64,000 bases of DNA from JBGSTR01 sp963707135 (GCA_963707135.1 CAVPOY010000038.1:1-64000); one strand, 5' to 3'. Shown: positions 19,020-27,702, numbered from the stretch's first letter. The notes: generated from the sequence alone by a model not told the origin. Translations and numbers: made by a program.

Positions 19020-19334
19020 ATGTCGTATTACCGATATCACGTTTTCGTCTGCACAAACGAGCGCGAGGATGGCAGTCAGGCCTGCGGGCAGTGCGGGGCC
19101 AGAGAACTGCGCGATTACCTCAAGCGACGCACCAAAGAGCTTGGTATCGCCGGCAAGGATAGCGTTCGGGTAAACACGGCAGGATGTTTCGACCGGTGCT
19201 CCGAAGGACCCGTGATGGTCGTCTACCCGGAGGGTACCTGGTATACCTACGTGGACCGCGAGGATCTCGAGGAGATCCTGCAGGAGCACATCGTTAACGG
19301 CCGCGTCGTCGAGCGTCTGAAGCTTCCTGTCTGA
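19020..19334 (+). CDS. Thioredoxin-like [2Fe-2S] ferredoxin
   Basis: 104 residues of the Shethna/NuoE-like fold. Cluster ligands are in the expected places: Cys in FVCTNER, CGQCG, and the pair in NTAGCFDRCSEGP. The strand VMVVYPEGTWYTYV and the C-terminal helix are typical. It is probably an electron carrier; its redox partner is not evident. It lies between the GlcF-like gene (opposite strand) and the ribosomal protein promoter region. Confidence 0.88.
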   Translation: MSYYRYHVFVCTNEREDGSQACGQCGARELRDYLKRRTKELGIAGKDSVRVNTAGCFDRCSEGPVMVVYPEGTWYTYVDREDLEEILQEHIVNGRVVERLKLPV

Positions 19335-19371
19335 GCGTGTACGTCCTCGCCGCGAAGAAGCGGATTCGGGG

Positions 19372-19400
19372 TTGACAGCGGGGATGCCATATTAGATAAT
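19372..19400 (+). promoter_or_regulatory. Strong sigma70-type promoter
   Basis: TTGACA (19372-19377), a 17-bp spacer and GATAAT (19395-19400). Predicted start is near 19407. It is 258 bp before rplM and is followed by an intrinsic terminator at 19467, not directly by a gene. Confidence 0.75.
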
Positions 19401-19406
19401 TACTAC

Positions 19407-19491
19407 ATGCCGAAGCTCTGGTTGAGGGTCGGCATTCTCAATCCTCCTTTGGTGGTTTTTTTCGAACGCGGCCGCTGGCCGCGTTTTTTTT
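19407..19491 (+). ncRNA. Candidate short RNA or attenuated leader before rplM
   Basis: The transcript from the TTGACA/GATAAT promoter would run about 80-85 nt and stop at the terminator. It contains a GCCGAAG / GGTCGGC pairing possibility and a CCTCCTTTGG stretch. No convincing ORF is present. It may be a free small RNA, or a leader whose terminator attenuates rplM-rpsI. No named family is recognised. Confidence 0.35.
19467..19491 (+). terminator. Rho-independent terminator upstream of rplM
   Basis: 7-bp GC stem CGCGGCC/GGCCGCG with loop GCT followed by eight T. It closes the short transcription unit that starts near 19407. Confidence 0.8.
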
Positions 19492-19576
19492 CGCTTGCTC
19501 TAACCCTCTTCGCTTCCGGACGTTTCAGCCTGACCCGGGTGTCGAGCGGGCGCTGTCGTCGACCTTTGCCTTAGGG

Positions 19577-19605
19577 TTGCGCGCCCGAGCGCCATCACGT
19601 AGACT
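19577..19605 (+). promoter_or_regulatory. rplM-rpsI promoter
   Basis: TTGCGC (19577-19582), 17-bp spacer, TAGACT (19600-19605), about 50 bp before the rplM start and after the terminator at 19467, so it can serve the ribosomal protein operon by itself. Confidence 0.55.
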
Positions 19606-19657
19606 TCGCGGTCTTTCTCGGTTGGGCCAGTGAGTTACGGCCCTTGGAGCCTGGGAC

Positions 19658-20095
19658 ATGACGATGACTGAAAGTGCCAAACCGGCCGAGGTGCGTCGCG
19701 CCTGGTACCTGGTGGACGCCGATGGCAAGACACTGGGGCGGTTGGCCAGCGAAGTGGCACGGCGTCTGCGCGGTAAGCACAAACCACAGTTCACGCCCCA
19801 CGTCGACACCGGCGACTACATTGTGGTCGTCAACGCCGAAAAGGTTCGCGTGACCGGCAACAAGCTCGAAGACAAGATGTACTATCGTCACACGGGCTAC
19901 GTGGGCAATCTTCGCTCCATGAACCTGGGTAAGCTGCTGGACACCGCCCCGGAGCGGGCGATCCAACTGGCGGTCAAGGGAATGCTTCCGCGCGGGCCAC
20001 TGGGGCGTTCGATGTTCAAGAAGCTCCGCGTATACGCCGGACCGAATCACGGCCATCAGGGGCAGCAGCCCCAGGTTCTCGAGCTCAACGTTTAG
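19658..20095 (+). CDS. rplM: 50S ribosomal protein L13
   Basis: Large-subunit protein and early assembly factor. 145 residues, close to the usual 142. Signatures: WYLVDADGKTLGRLAS, KHKPQFTPHVDTGDYIVVVN, YYRHTGY, and AVKGMLPRGPLGR. Co-transcribed with rpsI, 11 bp downstream, the standard bacterial arrangement. Confidence 0.98.
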   Translation: MTMTESAKPAEVRRAWYLVDADGKTLGRLASEVARRLRGKHKPQFTPHVDTGDYIVVVNAEKVRVTGNKLEDKMYYRHTGYVGNLRSMNLGKLLDTAPERAIQLAVKGMLPRGPLGRSMFKKLRVYAGPNHGHQGQQPQVLELNV

Positions 20096-20106
20096 GAATC
20101 AGACGC

Positions 20107-20496
20107 ATGTCGGAGACTCAATACGGCACGGGCCGCCGAAAGACCTCTGCCGCCCGGGTGTTCCTGGCCACCGGCTCCGGTAACATCAATGTAAACGGGC
20201 GTCCGCTGGACAGCTATTTCGGGCGCGAGACGGCGCGCATGGTGGTTCGCCAGCCACTCGAAACGGCTGGGTTGCTCGGGCGGGTTGACGTGCGCGTCAC
20301 TGTCATAGGCGGCGGCACTACCGGGCAGGCCGGCGCGATCCGTCACGGCATCGCGCGCGCGCTGGTGAACTATGATGAGGCGCTCCGCTCGCCGCTGCGC
20401 CGTGCGGGCTTCCTGACTCGCGACGCCCGGGAGGTGGAGCGCAAGAAAGTCGGCCTGCACAAGGCGCGCAAGCGTCCTCAGTACTCCAAGCGCTAG
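20107..20496 (+). CDS. rpsI: 30S ribosomal protein S9
   Basis: 129 residues. YGTGRRKTSAARVFL at the N-terminus, GGGTTGQAGAIRHGIARAL in the middle, and the basic C-terminal tail ending RPQYSKR that reaches the P-site tRNA. Second gene of the rplM operon; a terminator follows at 20507. Confidence 0.98.
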   Translation: MSETQYGTGRRKTSAARVFLATGSGNINVNGRPLDSYFGRETARMVVRQPLETAGLLGRVDVRVTVIGGGTTGQAGAIRHGIARALVNYDEALRSPLRRAGFLTRDAREVERKKVGLHKARKRPQYSKR

Positions 20497-20506
20497 CGGA
20501 AGCTTG

Positions 20507-20538
20507 GGCCTCGCGTCGAGCGGGGCCTTTGGGCTTTT
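20507..20538 (+). terminator. Terminator of the rplM-rpsI operon
   Basis: Stem GGCCTCGC/GCGGGGCC (one T-G pair) with loop GTCGA, followed by a T-rich tract TTTGGGCTTTT. Confidence 0.6.
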
Positions 20539-20578
20539 CCGGATCCGGCCCTCCGGGGCTGCGACGCTGCAAGAACAC

Positions 20579-20652
20579 TGGGGGATCGTCTAGCGGCAGG
20601 ACAGCGGACTCTGACTCCGTTAACCAAGGTTCGAATCCTTGTCCCCCAGCCA
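20579..20652 (+). tRNA. tRNA-Gln (anticodon CTG)
   Basis: Acceptor arm TGGGGGA pairs with TCCCCCA. D arm GTC...GAC; anticodon stem GCGGA/TCCGT with loop CTCTGAC, giving CTG; T arm with GGTTCGAATCC; encoded GCCA end at 20649-20652. It serves as the attachment site of the island that follows: its 3' part is repeated at 54019. Confidence 0.95.
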
Positions 20653-20656
20653 ACAC

Positions 20657-20682
20657 AAGCCCGCGAGAACGCGGGCTTTTTT
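20657..20682 (+). terminator. Terminator after tRNA-Gln
   Basis: Perfect 9-bp stem AAGCCCGCG/CGCGGGCTT with loop AGAA and a run of six T. A decayed copy of this hairpin region follows the tRNA fragment at 54019. Confidence 0.85.
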
Positions 20683-20712
20683 GTGCCTGTCCATTCTGGT
20701 CCTTGTTCCCGA

Positions 20713-20733
20713 GGGACACTCGTGGGACACCGC
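20713..20733 (+). repeat. Island-end short repeat, left copy
   Basis: GGGACACTCGTGGGACACCGC, matching 18 of 21 bases with 53897-53917 near the other island end. Role unknown; it lies next to the tRNA and its decayed copy. Confidence 0.5.
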
Positions 20734-20903
20734 TCTGAAAAAGCACGCTAGAGTTAGCCACCGCACCCGCCAAAACGAACAGGCACGAAGCGGCGGCCAC
20801 CGCACCGAGGCCCTGACCATCACCAAGCTTATGCGGAGGTTCGGCAATGGCTACCGTGGATCGTAGCACGCTCGGGACCCACTCCTTCCTGGAGGGCTGA
20901 CCC

Positions 20904-20996
20904 CTGGCGACCATCACCAAGCGCACCGACGGCGAAGGCAAGTCCCACTATCAAGTCAAGGTCCGGCTGAAGGGCTGGCGACTCCGGATCGGTTCG
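20904..20996 (+). pseudogene. Tyrosine integrase N-terminal remnant
   Basis: Reads ATITKRTDGEGKSHYQVKVR then LKGWR, which matches the N-terminal arm of tRNA-targeting phage/island integrases (MATI..KR......Y...VR.KG). Similarity ends at once and no catalytic R-H-R-Y core follows. Its place 250 bp downstream of tRNA-Gln fits an island integrase. Confidence 0.55.
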
Positions 20997-21026
20997 CCGG
21001 CTCGAAGCCGGCCCACAAGTTTGTCT

Positions 21027-21126
21027 CTATTGCTCCGTATCCAACATATCTTTAGTTTTGGCGACTTCGGTCATGATCGGTTCGGGTGTGGCGGCCCAGT
21101 GGTAGGACGTGGGGTTGGCGGTAAGC
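21027..21126 (-). pseudogene. IS630-type transposase C-terminal remnant
   Basis: The minus strand reads LTANPTSYHWAATPEPIMTE and then VAKTKDMLDTEQ before a stop. This resembles the common C-terminus of IS630 transposases (NP.PF.WTAT...I). Nothing upstream in the same frame extends the match, so only a fragment is present. Confidence 0.4.
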
Positions 21127-21222
21127 TACTCGAGATATTCCGGGATGGCGGCTTGACCTCGGCGACGCTACCAAACACGCCGCGGCGGATGCACGGGAAG
21201 GCCGGCGCCTGCGCCTTCGGCA

Positions 21223-21942
21223 CTACAGGGTCACCGTCACTAGCTCGAAGTCCACCACCGGTGTCTTCTCGTAGAATTTCTCCTTGGCATCCGCCTCACT
21301 CGCGCGGATATCGACCTTCACTGCCGCGGTCCAGGGCTTATGCTTCCTGCGCTCCGCCGCGGAAATCGGGATCGTCGATGCGGCATCTCCTTCGCTGGAC
21401 CCGTAGTACGCAACCAGATTCAGCGTGTAGTTCTGTTTGAACGCATAGACCTTTGCGATCAGATCGGCGGCCGGCAGCATTTCCGCCGAATACGGGACGA
21501 ACGGATCGAGCGTGGACTTGATCGTCTCCTTGCTCGTCCCTTTCGGGATCTTGATGGAGACCGTCTGCTTGACCACGTACCAAGTGTAGCCCGAAACCTT
21601 CTTGGCGCTGAATAGCTTGGCGAAGGCCACCATCTGCACGGGCCGCCCGCCGACATTGCAGCCGACGAAGGAAATGCTCTCTACCCTGGGCGGCTTCTTG
21701 AACAGGTCCCGCACCGATTTCTCGCCCAGTTCCCGCCCGTTGCCGCCAACCAGCATGCCACCAGGAAAGGAATGGAAGCTGAGCACCAGCTTGCCGATCT
21801 GCGCTTGCCTCTGGATTTCCTTGGCGAGGTCCTCCCAACTGCCGACGGGCACCGGCTTATCCTTGATCCCGAACATACCCTTGGCGGCGATCGCTTCGAC
21901 CTTGGGATCGAATTCTTTGTCGAACAGAAACAGGTCGCTCAC
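21223..21942 (-). CDS. Caspase-like (clan CD-type) orphan protein
   Basis: 239 residues from a GTG at 21942 that has a perfect AGGAGG six bases upstream (21949-21954); the longer frame to 22014 has a badly spaced site. I do not recognise a named family. The core reads KLVLSFHSFPGGMLVGG, then SISFVGCNVGGRP followed by AFAKLFSAKKVSGYTWYV. A hydrophobic strand ending in His, glycines, then a second strand ending in GC..G is the His-Cys dyad pattern of caspase-like peptidases (C14, C80, DUF4347-type). No signal peptide. Function is inferred only from this pattern. No obvious partner gene lies alongside. Confidence 0.6.
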   Translation of the reverse strand: MSDLFLFDKEFDPKVEAIAAKGMFGIKDKPVPVGSWEDLAKEIQRQAQIGKLVLSFHSFPGGMLVGGNGRELGEKSVRDLFKKPPRVESISFVGCNVGGRPVQMVAFAKLFSAKKVSGYTWYVVKQTVSIKIPKGTSKETIKSTLDPFVPYSAEMLPAADLIAKVYAFKQNYTLNLVAYYGSSEGDAASTIPISAAERRKHKPWTAAVKVDIRASEADAKEKFYEKTPVVDFELVTVTL

Positions 21943-22014
21943 CGAGATCCTCCTGATGGTCAAGAAGCCCGCCCCATCGCGGCGGAGTGATTTCCCAATA
22001 CCGCGCAGGCGCAT

Positions 22015-22369
22015 CCTCCTAAAGCATAGGCCTTCCGGCGTGGACCTGCGTCGAGGCCATGCGACTGTTCAGCAGGGGGCAGCTGCTGGAGATTCCGGAG
22101 TATCGCCCATGACTGCCAACGCCCGCGGTTCCGAGTGCCATCACGACTCCGGGCGCCGTGGCTGGTGTCCGCCGGGCCAGGGCCTCGGAGTTGGTCCTTA
22201 CCCCGCACCTGTCGCGCCCGCGAGCCGGCCGCGATGGTTCCCTAGCAGCAGGTACTCGCTGTAGACCGAGCTCATGCCGGGCAAAGGCGTTCAGCCACCT
22301 TTTCCGCGCCCCGGCTGGTGCGGCGGACCCCGTCCCGGCCGACCTGCCGCGAGCCCGGCCATCCCGGGA
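22015..22369. other. Intergenic, no gene supported
   Basis: Region between two minus-strand genes. No open frame here has a plausible start and product, and no strong hairpin or promoter was recognised. Confidence 0.4.
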
Positions 22370-22648
22370 TCAAAGCCGCTTCCCCGCCAGCGTGGGCGGC
22401 TTGTCGGTTCGGGTCTCGAGCTTCAGGTAGCTCACCAGCCGCACCGTCCCTTCGTCGTGCAGCGTTGCGTGGATGTGCTCGATGGCGGCGAGGATGTCGC
22501 GCAACTCGCCCTCGATGTTGGTACCCGACGCGTGGGTCTCGAGCCGGAACCCGCGAGCATTCAGTAGCGCAACGACGCGGGTGACCTCACGCCTCACCGA
22601 CACACCATTGCCGATGGGGATGACTTGCAGTTCGGCGGTTGCTTGCAT
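22370..22648 (-). CDS. MTH1187/YqgV-family thiamine-binding-like protein
   Basis: 92 residues. Pattern MQATAELQVIPIGNGVSV, then VALLNARGFRLETHASGTNI and EGELRDILAAIEHIH fits the DUF77/MTH1187 ferredoxin-like fold, members of which bind thiamine or a related pyrimidine. No thiamine gene lies nearby, so the role is inferred from family only. The final KLETRTDKPPTLAGK is typical of the family C-terminus. Intact. Confidence 0.82.
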   Translation of the reverse strand: MQATAELQVIPIGNGVSVRREVTRVVALLNARGFRLETHASGTNIEGELRDILAAIEHIHATLHDEGTVRLVSYLKLETRTDKPPTLAGKRL

Positions 22649-22784
22649 CGGGAAGACCTGCTAGCGGAGCATGGATGACGCTCATCTTTGCACGAACGGC
22701 AACAGAATTGTCCCTACACGCGGCAGGGCGCCGTATTCCGCTGTGCGCCGACCGGGCTGTTTGACTGTGCGAGGAGTCTTGACC

Positions 22785-22976
22785 ATGGACCGCGACGCGA
22801 TCGCCCGCGACTGGCGGGCACGAGGCTTTGGCTGCGACCTCTGGACCGATCCGCCCGGTCAGGTGCGGCGCCCCGCCATCGGGGAAGAGGTCTTGATCCC
22901 GGCCAGGACGCCGCACACGGTGATCAACGTGGGCACCGGGCGGAACCGCTGGCTTTACGGCTACGCTCGAGACTGA
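22785..22976 (+). pseudogene. Cupin-domain protein with internal deletion
   Basis: ATG at 22785 follows GAGGAG at good spacing and begins MDRDAIARDWRARGFGCDLW. After TDPPGQVR it jumps directly to GEEVLIPARTPHTVINVG and ends WLYGYARD. In full cupins of this type about 40-50 residues with the first metal-binding motif lie between these blocks. The deletion keeps the frame but removes half of the barrel, so it is probably not functional. Confidence 0.55.
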
Positions 22977-23041
22977 CCCGGCGTTGCAGTGAAGGGCGGC
23001 GGCGTTTGGACCGCGCGACCAATCAACCGACTCGGACGCTG

Positions 23042-24168
23042 ATGCCCCACCAACCCCTACGAGCCGAGGGTGGCACGCCCGAATACCTGCAGGAGTTGGT
23101 CGAACGCATCAACTTCCACAGCCCCGAGAGCGGCTTCTGCGTGCTGCGGGTCAAGGTACGCGGCCAGCGGGAGCTGGTGGCCGTCATCGGATCGGCCGCC
23201 ACCGCAACGCCCGTAGCGCGATCAGAGCGCGCCGCTCGACGCCGAGCTCGTCGTGGTGGACGAAGTCTCGATGGTCGCACCGTCCTGATGTACCAGCTGC
23301 TGCGGACCGTCCCCGATCACTGTGCCCTACTGGTAGTCGGTGACGTCGATCATCCGCCGTCGGTCGGCCCGGGTGCGGTGCTGGCGGAACTGATCGGCTT
23401 CGGCACCGTGCCCACCGTGCGGCTCATCGAGATCTTCCGCCAGGCGGCCGCCGCCAAGATCATCACCAACGCCCACCGCATCAACCGCGGGGAGATGCCG
23501 GAGCGGGCCGGAGCCGAAGCAAGCGACTTCTACTTCATCGCCTCGGATACCCCAGAGGACATCCACGACAAGCTGCTGCAAGTGGTGACTGAGCGGATAC
23601 CCAAGCGCTTCGGCTTCGATCCCATCGCCGATGTTCAGGTGCTCACCCGATGAACCGGGGCGGCCTGGGTGTACGCTCCCCCAACATCGAGCTGCAACAG
23701 CGGCTGAACCCCAGTGTCGAGGCCCGGTTCACCCGCTTCGGCTGGACCTATGCCCCCGGCGACAAGGTGATACAGACCGTCAACAACTACGACAAGGAGG
23801 TGTTCAACGGGGACATCGGCCGGGTGGCTCGAATCGACGAGGACGAGGGGCTCGTCTTCATCGACTACGGCGGCCGGCGCGTCGAGTATGAAACCGGGGA
23901 TCTAGACGAGCTCTCGTTGGCCGATGCCACCACCGTGCACAAGAGCCAGGGCTCGGAGTACCCCGCGGTCGTCATACCACTAGGCACGCCGCACTACCTG
24001 CTCCTGGAGCGCAACCTGCTCTACGCCGCGGTCACCCGCGGCAGGCAGCTGGTGGTGCTTATCGGACAGCGAAAGGCGCTGGCGCTGGCGGTCAAGCGCT
24101 TGGGTTCGGGGAATCGGTTAACCAACCTGCAAGCCCGGCTACGGGAATCCGCGAGATGCAACCGCTGA
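23042..24168 (+). pseudogene. RecD2-like helicase remnant
   Basis: The N-terminus (EYLQELVERINFHSPESGFC, then VLRVKV) is typical of RecD2/TraA-type helicases. It breaks off after AVIGSA and resumes, in a shifted frame, at LDAELVVVDEVSMV (Walker B), so the region holding Walker A is missing. Then come LLVVGDVDHPPSVGPG, a missing base near 23647 (LT|PMNRG), and an intact C-terminal part from 23650 with VHKSQGSEYP and LYAAVTRGR. A dead gene with a large deletion and at least two frame breaks. Confidence 0.8.
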
Positions 24169-24556
24169 CAGCAAGTCCGCAGGCTGTAACGGTCAAGTGG
24201 AATGTATCGTGCCTCAGACGGAACAGCGCAACGTGCGACCGATGAATCGAGGGTCGGGCGTCTCTAGCCGCCCGCTCCGGACGGTCATTCCCTGCTGATG
24301 ACCGTCGGCAACCTGGGGTAAGGGGTCTGTGCGGTCCTCGGCATAGTCGCCCGAACCGGGCTGACATGAGCAGCTCCGCGAAAAATCGCCCCGATAGGGG
24401 CGGTCAATCAGCGCAACGCCGCGCTCGGTTGCTACTCGGTCGTACCGGAGAATCCGATTTAATTCCTCAGCTCCTTACTGATCGAGTCCTTGATCTTGGT
24501 GGCGACCTTCCCGTCGGATCTCGTGGCGAGCACCGAGCGACCAGCCGATATCGCGA
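24169..24556. other. Intergenic, possible gene fragment only
   Basis: No gene supported. On the minus strand a short tail reads VATKIKDSISKELRN before a stop at about 24457; this could be the end of a lost gene, but nothing upstream continues it because the GST gene occupies that space. Confidence 0.35.
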
Positions 24557-25165
24557 TCAATTGGTCAGGCCCTCGGCACGCATGGTTTCTCGCACCGCTG
24601 GCCGCGCGGCAATGCGGTCGCGGTGGTCCCTTAGCGTGGGCCATTCCGACACATCGATCCCGAACCGATCGCACCAGCCCAGTACCGTAAAGAGATAGGC
24701 ATCGGCCACGCTGAATTGCTCGCCCATCAGGAAGGTGCGGTCGGCGAGCTGGCCGGCAAGCCAGTCCGCGCGCAGCCGGAAACGCGCTTCCTGGTGGTCC
24801 CGCCATTCCGGGGTGATGTTTGGGGTGAACAGAGCCCCGAGGGTCTTGTGAATCTCGCTCGCGATGAAGTTGAGCCATTCCATCAGGCGATACCGCTCCA
24901 TAGTGCCGGCCGGCGGGGCCAGTCGGACATCCGGCCGCTGATCGGCGATGTACAGCAGGATCACCGCGACCTCGGTAAGCACCTGTCCGTCGTCGAGGCG
25001 CAAGGCGGGGACGTAGCCCTTGGCGTTGACTGCCGCGTAGTCCTCACCGCTGGCGGTCGTGCCCGTCGCGAAGTCGACCCGGTCGAGGTCGAACACGTAC
25101 CCCGCCTCGCGCAGGCAGATGTGGACCGACATCGAGCAAGCACCGGGATGGTAGTAGAGCTTCAA
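24557..25165 (-). CDS. Glutathione S-transferase
   Basis: 202 residues from a TTG at 25165, chosen because family members begin MKLYY.PGACS at this point and AAGG lies 7 bases upstream; the frame upstream to 25264 has no family match. The thioredoxin-like domain carries PGACSMSVHICLREAG (active-site Ser/Cys area) and the cis-Pro motif NAKGYVPALRLDDG, then LTEVAVILLYIAD (Glu-Val, glutathione binding). The all-helical C-terminal domain ends with FSVADAYLFTVLGW. Beta-class-like GST. Confidence 0.87.
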   Translation of the reverse strand: MKLYYHPGACSMSVHICLREAGYVFDLDRVDFATGTTASGEDYAAVNAKGYVPALRLDDGQVLTEVAVILLYIADQRPDVRLAPPAGTMERYRLMEWLNFIASEIHKTLGALFTPNITPEWRDHQEARFRLRADWLAGQLADRTFLMGEQFSVADAYLFTVLGWCDRFGIDVSEWPTLRDHRDRIAARPAVRETMRAEGLTN

Positions 25166-26622
25166 TTGGCTACCTTGAAAAGCTGGATCCGGTCGCACCA
25201 TACAGGCTTGTACTGCCGGCAGCCACGGGGGACCGGGGTCGACCGCCGTGCACCTCGCACGCAATCTCGTCCTCCGTCAACACACGCAAGGCTTGTCCGG
25301 GGGATTTCGTTCACCAGCGTGCAGCGGTCGAGAGTGCCTAATTGATTGGATTCGAAAATTGAGAAGGGGCGCGCCACCGCGACCCGCGTGGCCGCATCAA
25401 ATCCGCGCGGACGAACCCGGAGCCCGGGCAAAGGGGTAAGGGTGCACCGGGTGCTGTATCGGCCTCACCGGCCCCTCGCCTCTCGTCCGCGCGGGGGAAA
25501 TCACGCCACTCATTCCCTTGAACGCATATCGGTTCCACTCTGTTCCCACGCCTTCTGGTCGAGCCCCGCATGGCGGGTAAGGGACAAGGGCCTTTCGGGA
25601 TCGTTCGCCGGTACCCTCTCGCACACCCTCCGCGAGGAACAGACCTTTAGGCTGCCTCGTTGCTTCGCCGAGACATCCCCGATCTTCCTACTGCGGGACT
25701 CAGCTTCAGTATAGCTGACGTTCGAAAGTCCAACCTGTCCGGGAGTGAGTCCCCTTCTTGAGAGATTCGGTCAATTTTGGGCTGCGGTTACCCGCCACGT
25801 CATCCCCGTTGCCGCTCAGGTTCCAGTGCTTTCCGAAATGCGGCTTCCTTGGCGAGGAGAGCCCGTGCCTCGCCAATCTCGGCGACAGCTTGTTATTCCT
25901 CTGCAGCCACTCAGCCCGAGATCGCCGCTGACTGCAATTGGCCGGTAGCTCTCGGTCACGGACAACAACCGAAGGATCCCGTGGTGCAGTTGCCCCGTGT
26001 CCGTCCGCCCGGTTGCGCAGGCGGGTGATGGGGAACCGGCTTCGTCTGCGCCGAATAGGTGCACGCAGCTTGCCCGACGGACGCTCAGTGGTCGAGCAGC
26101 GTCGGCGTTGATGAGCTCCGGCGCTCGGGAGTACGGTGCCTGTGAGGTCCTGATTCCTTACAGCCCGGAGCTGAAGTCGCCGGCGCTCGAGTGGTTCGTT
26201 TTATGGAGCCCTTGGCTGTTGCGCCAAAGGACGTAACCGCTGGCACGGTGGCGTGCTTTAGGGACGGTCCCGAATCATCGCCGATGAGCTCGGCATCGCC
26301 AATCCAGCCGTCGCGGCAACCGGAGGCGGGTCTGCGAAGATGCCGGGTCCGGATTGCCGAGCAGATATCCGCGCCCGTATCGCGATCCGCACGACGCGAG
26401 GAGGGGTGTTCGAAGCTTCGAATCCTTGTCGCCTTGATGTCCTCAATTTTTTCACAGTGTCTGCGGGATTGCTGCACCGCCGCTACCTAGAATCAAAGTC
26501 AAGGCGGAGGATGCCCCGACGCGGGGTGATCCGCCGGTGATGGGTCAGACCAGCGGCGTCTAAGGTCCCCGTCGGAGACGGCGGCAAGACCGAGGCCCGC
26601 TTCAAACAGACGGAGGCATTCC
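25166..26622. other. 1.4-kb stretch without a supported gene
   Basis: Several short open frames on both strands, none convincing. A structured-looking stretch at 25340-25720 is listed separately. A short minus-strand reading ending ALEPERQRG near 25815 may be another gene tail. Probably the debris of several deletions. Confidence 0.4.
25340..25720 (-). other. Structured noncoding segment, possible group II intron or ribozyme debris
   Basis: Read on the minus strand it contains stable stems (CTCGC...GCGAG near 25620; CCCGC...GCGGG near 25565) and single-strand motifs such as GATCCCGAAAGGCC and GGAACAGAGTGGAACC. These remind me of group II intron or IS-associated structured RNA. I cannot find a domain V hairpin or a reverse transcriptase, so this is a weak suggestion. 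Confidence 0.2.
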
Positions 26623-27063
26623 ATGTTCCGCACTCGGCAGATTCTCATTCAATCGATCATTGCGCTCGCCGTGGCGATGACCGCGTCGGGTGCGGCTTTC
26701 GCCCAGAGGCCAGGGGTTGGCGGATGGGGCGGTCGCGGTCCGGGGCCGGCACCGTTCGACCTCATGGACGTCGATGGTAACGGCGGCATCAGCGCCGCCG
26801 AGCACGCCCAGTTCCGGGCCGAGCGGCAGCGGGCCCTGGCGGCCCAGGGGCGTCTGCTGCGCAATGCCGCGAACGCCCCGGCCTTCGAGGCCATCGACAC
26901 CGACGGCGACGGCCAGATCAGCCGCGCCGAAATGACCACCATGCGCCAGGCCAGGATGGCAGACCGCGGCTACGGCTACGGTTACGGACCCGGCTTCGGT
27001 CCGCGTGGGCCGATCGGCCCGGGGCCGGCTGGCACTCGGCCGTGCTGGCGGTCCAACTGGTAG
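26623..27063 (+). CDS. Exported EF-hand protein
   Basis: 146 residues with a Sec signal peptide (positive N-terminus, hydrophobic stretch IIALAVAMTASGAAFA, likely cut after AFA). Two EF-hand loops follow: DVDGNGGISAAE at about residue 47 and DTDGDGQISRAE at about 90, both with the full set of calcium ligands. A Gly/Tyr/Pro-rich tail (YGYGYGPGFGPRG) ends in CWRSNW. Probably a periplasmic calcium-binding protein. GGAG ribosome binding site. Monocistronic. Confidence 0.82.
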   Translation: MFRTRQILIQSIIALAVAMTASGAAFAQRPGVGGWGGRGPGPAPFDLMDVDGNGGISAAEHAQFRAERQRALAAQGRLLRNAANAPAFEAIDTDGDGQISRAEMTTMRQARMADRGYGYGYGPGFGPRGPIGPGPAGTRPCWRSNW

Positions 27064-27372
27064 CGCTGGTCGGAGGCGCTAGCCCGCCCGGGGCATTGTT
27101 CCGCGCGGGCAGGCGCTTCCCTCGCACGGCAACGTCGTCCGGGAACCGTCCCGGCTGGGATCGCCAACGATGAGCACCCGCTGAAGGTCTCTCGCCCCAG
27201 GTTCCCGGGGCGTCGCCCGGTGCCGAGGGCGCACTGCCCCCTTGGACCGCTCGACGCGCCCGCATCAATTTGCGAGGAACGCCAATAGAGTGTTCACCAC
27301 CGGCACAACGGAGCGCATTCCGGGGCTGTTTGGGCAGTGGGAGATCGTGGTCGGTGACCGCTCTGGAGCGGA
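27064..27372. other. Intergenic, no gene supported
   Basis: Lies where the missing C-terminal part of the ahcY remnant would be expected. No AhcY motifs or other gene were found in it. Confidence 0.4.
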
Positions 27373-27702
27373 TCAGGTGTCGCTGTCCTCCCCCTCGATG
27401 GCATGAACCGGTATCACGCAGTCCTGCACCAGCGAGGCGGCCACGTCGTCCCGGGTGCTGAGGGGGTTGCTGGCGCAGAGGACCACTTCCGCGCTGCCGG
27501 CCCTGAGGGTGCGCGCGAGATTGGCGGTTTCCGTCGTGACGTGCAGGCAGCCGCTGATGCGCAGCCCCCGCAACGGGCGTTATTCGCTGAACCGCCGGTC
27601 CAGGCCGCGCAGCACCGGCATTTCCCTCCAGGCCCATTCGATACGTTCGCTCCCGCCGGGCGCCAGGCCGGGATCGCCGATGTCGAACGAGGGTTCGCTC
27701 AT
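27373..27702 (-). pseudogene. ahcY: S-adenosylhomocysteine hydrolase, truncated remnant
   Basis: Begins MSEPSFDIGDPGLAPGG and reads to LDRRFSE, then a TAA in frame, then RPLRGLRISGCLHVTTETAN followed by SNPLSTRDDVAASLV and IEGEDSDT, where it ends. About 110 of roughly 420 residues remain, including the Thr-Glu-Thr substrate motif, but the NAD domain is gone. The start overlaps the stop of the phosphoribosyltransferase gene (ATGA), so the two were once translationally coupled. The N-terminus is nearer the short archaeal/Thermotoga type, a judgement from memory. Confidence 0.8.

Noticed and set aside
20620..20847. Minus-strand ORF starting near tRNA-Gln and reading GDKDSNLG
   Set aside because: It is the antisense of the tRNA and its surroundings, a common false ORF.
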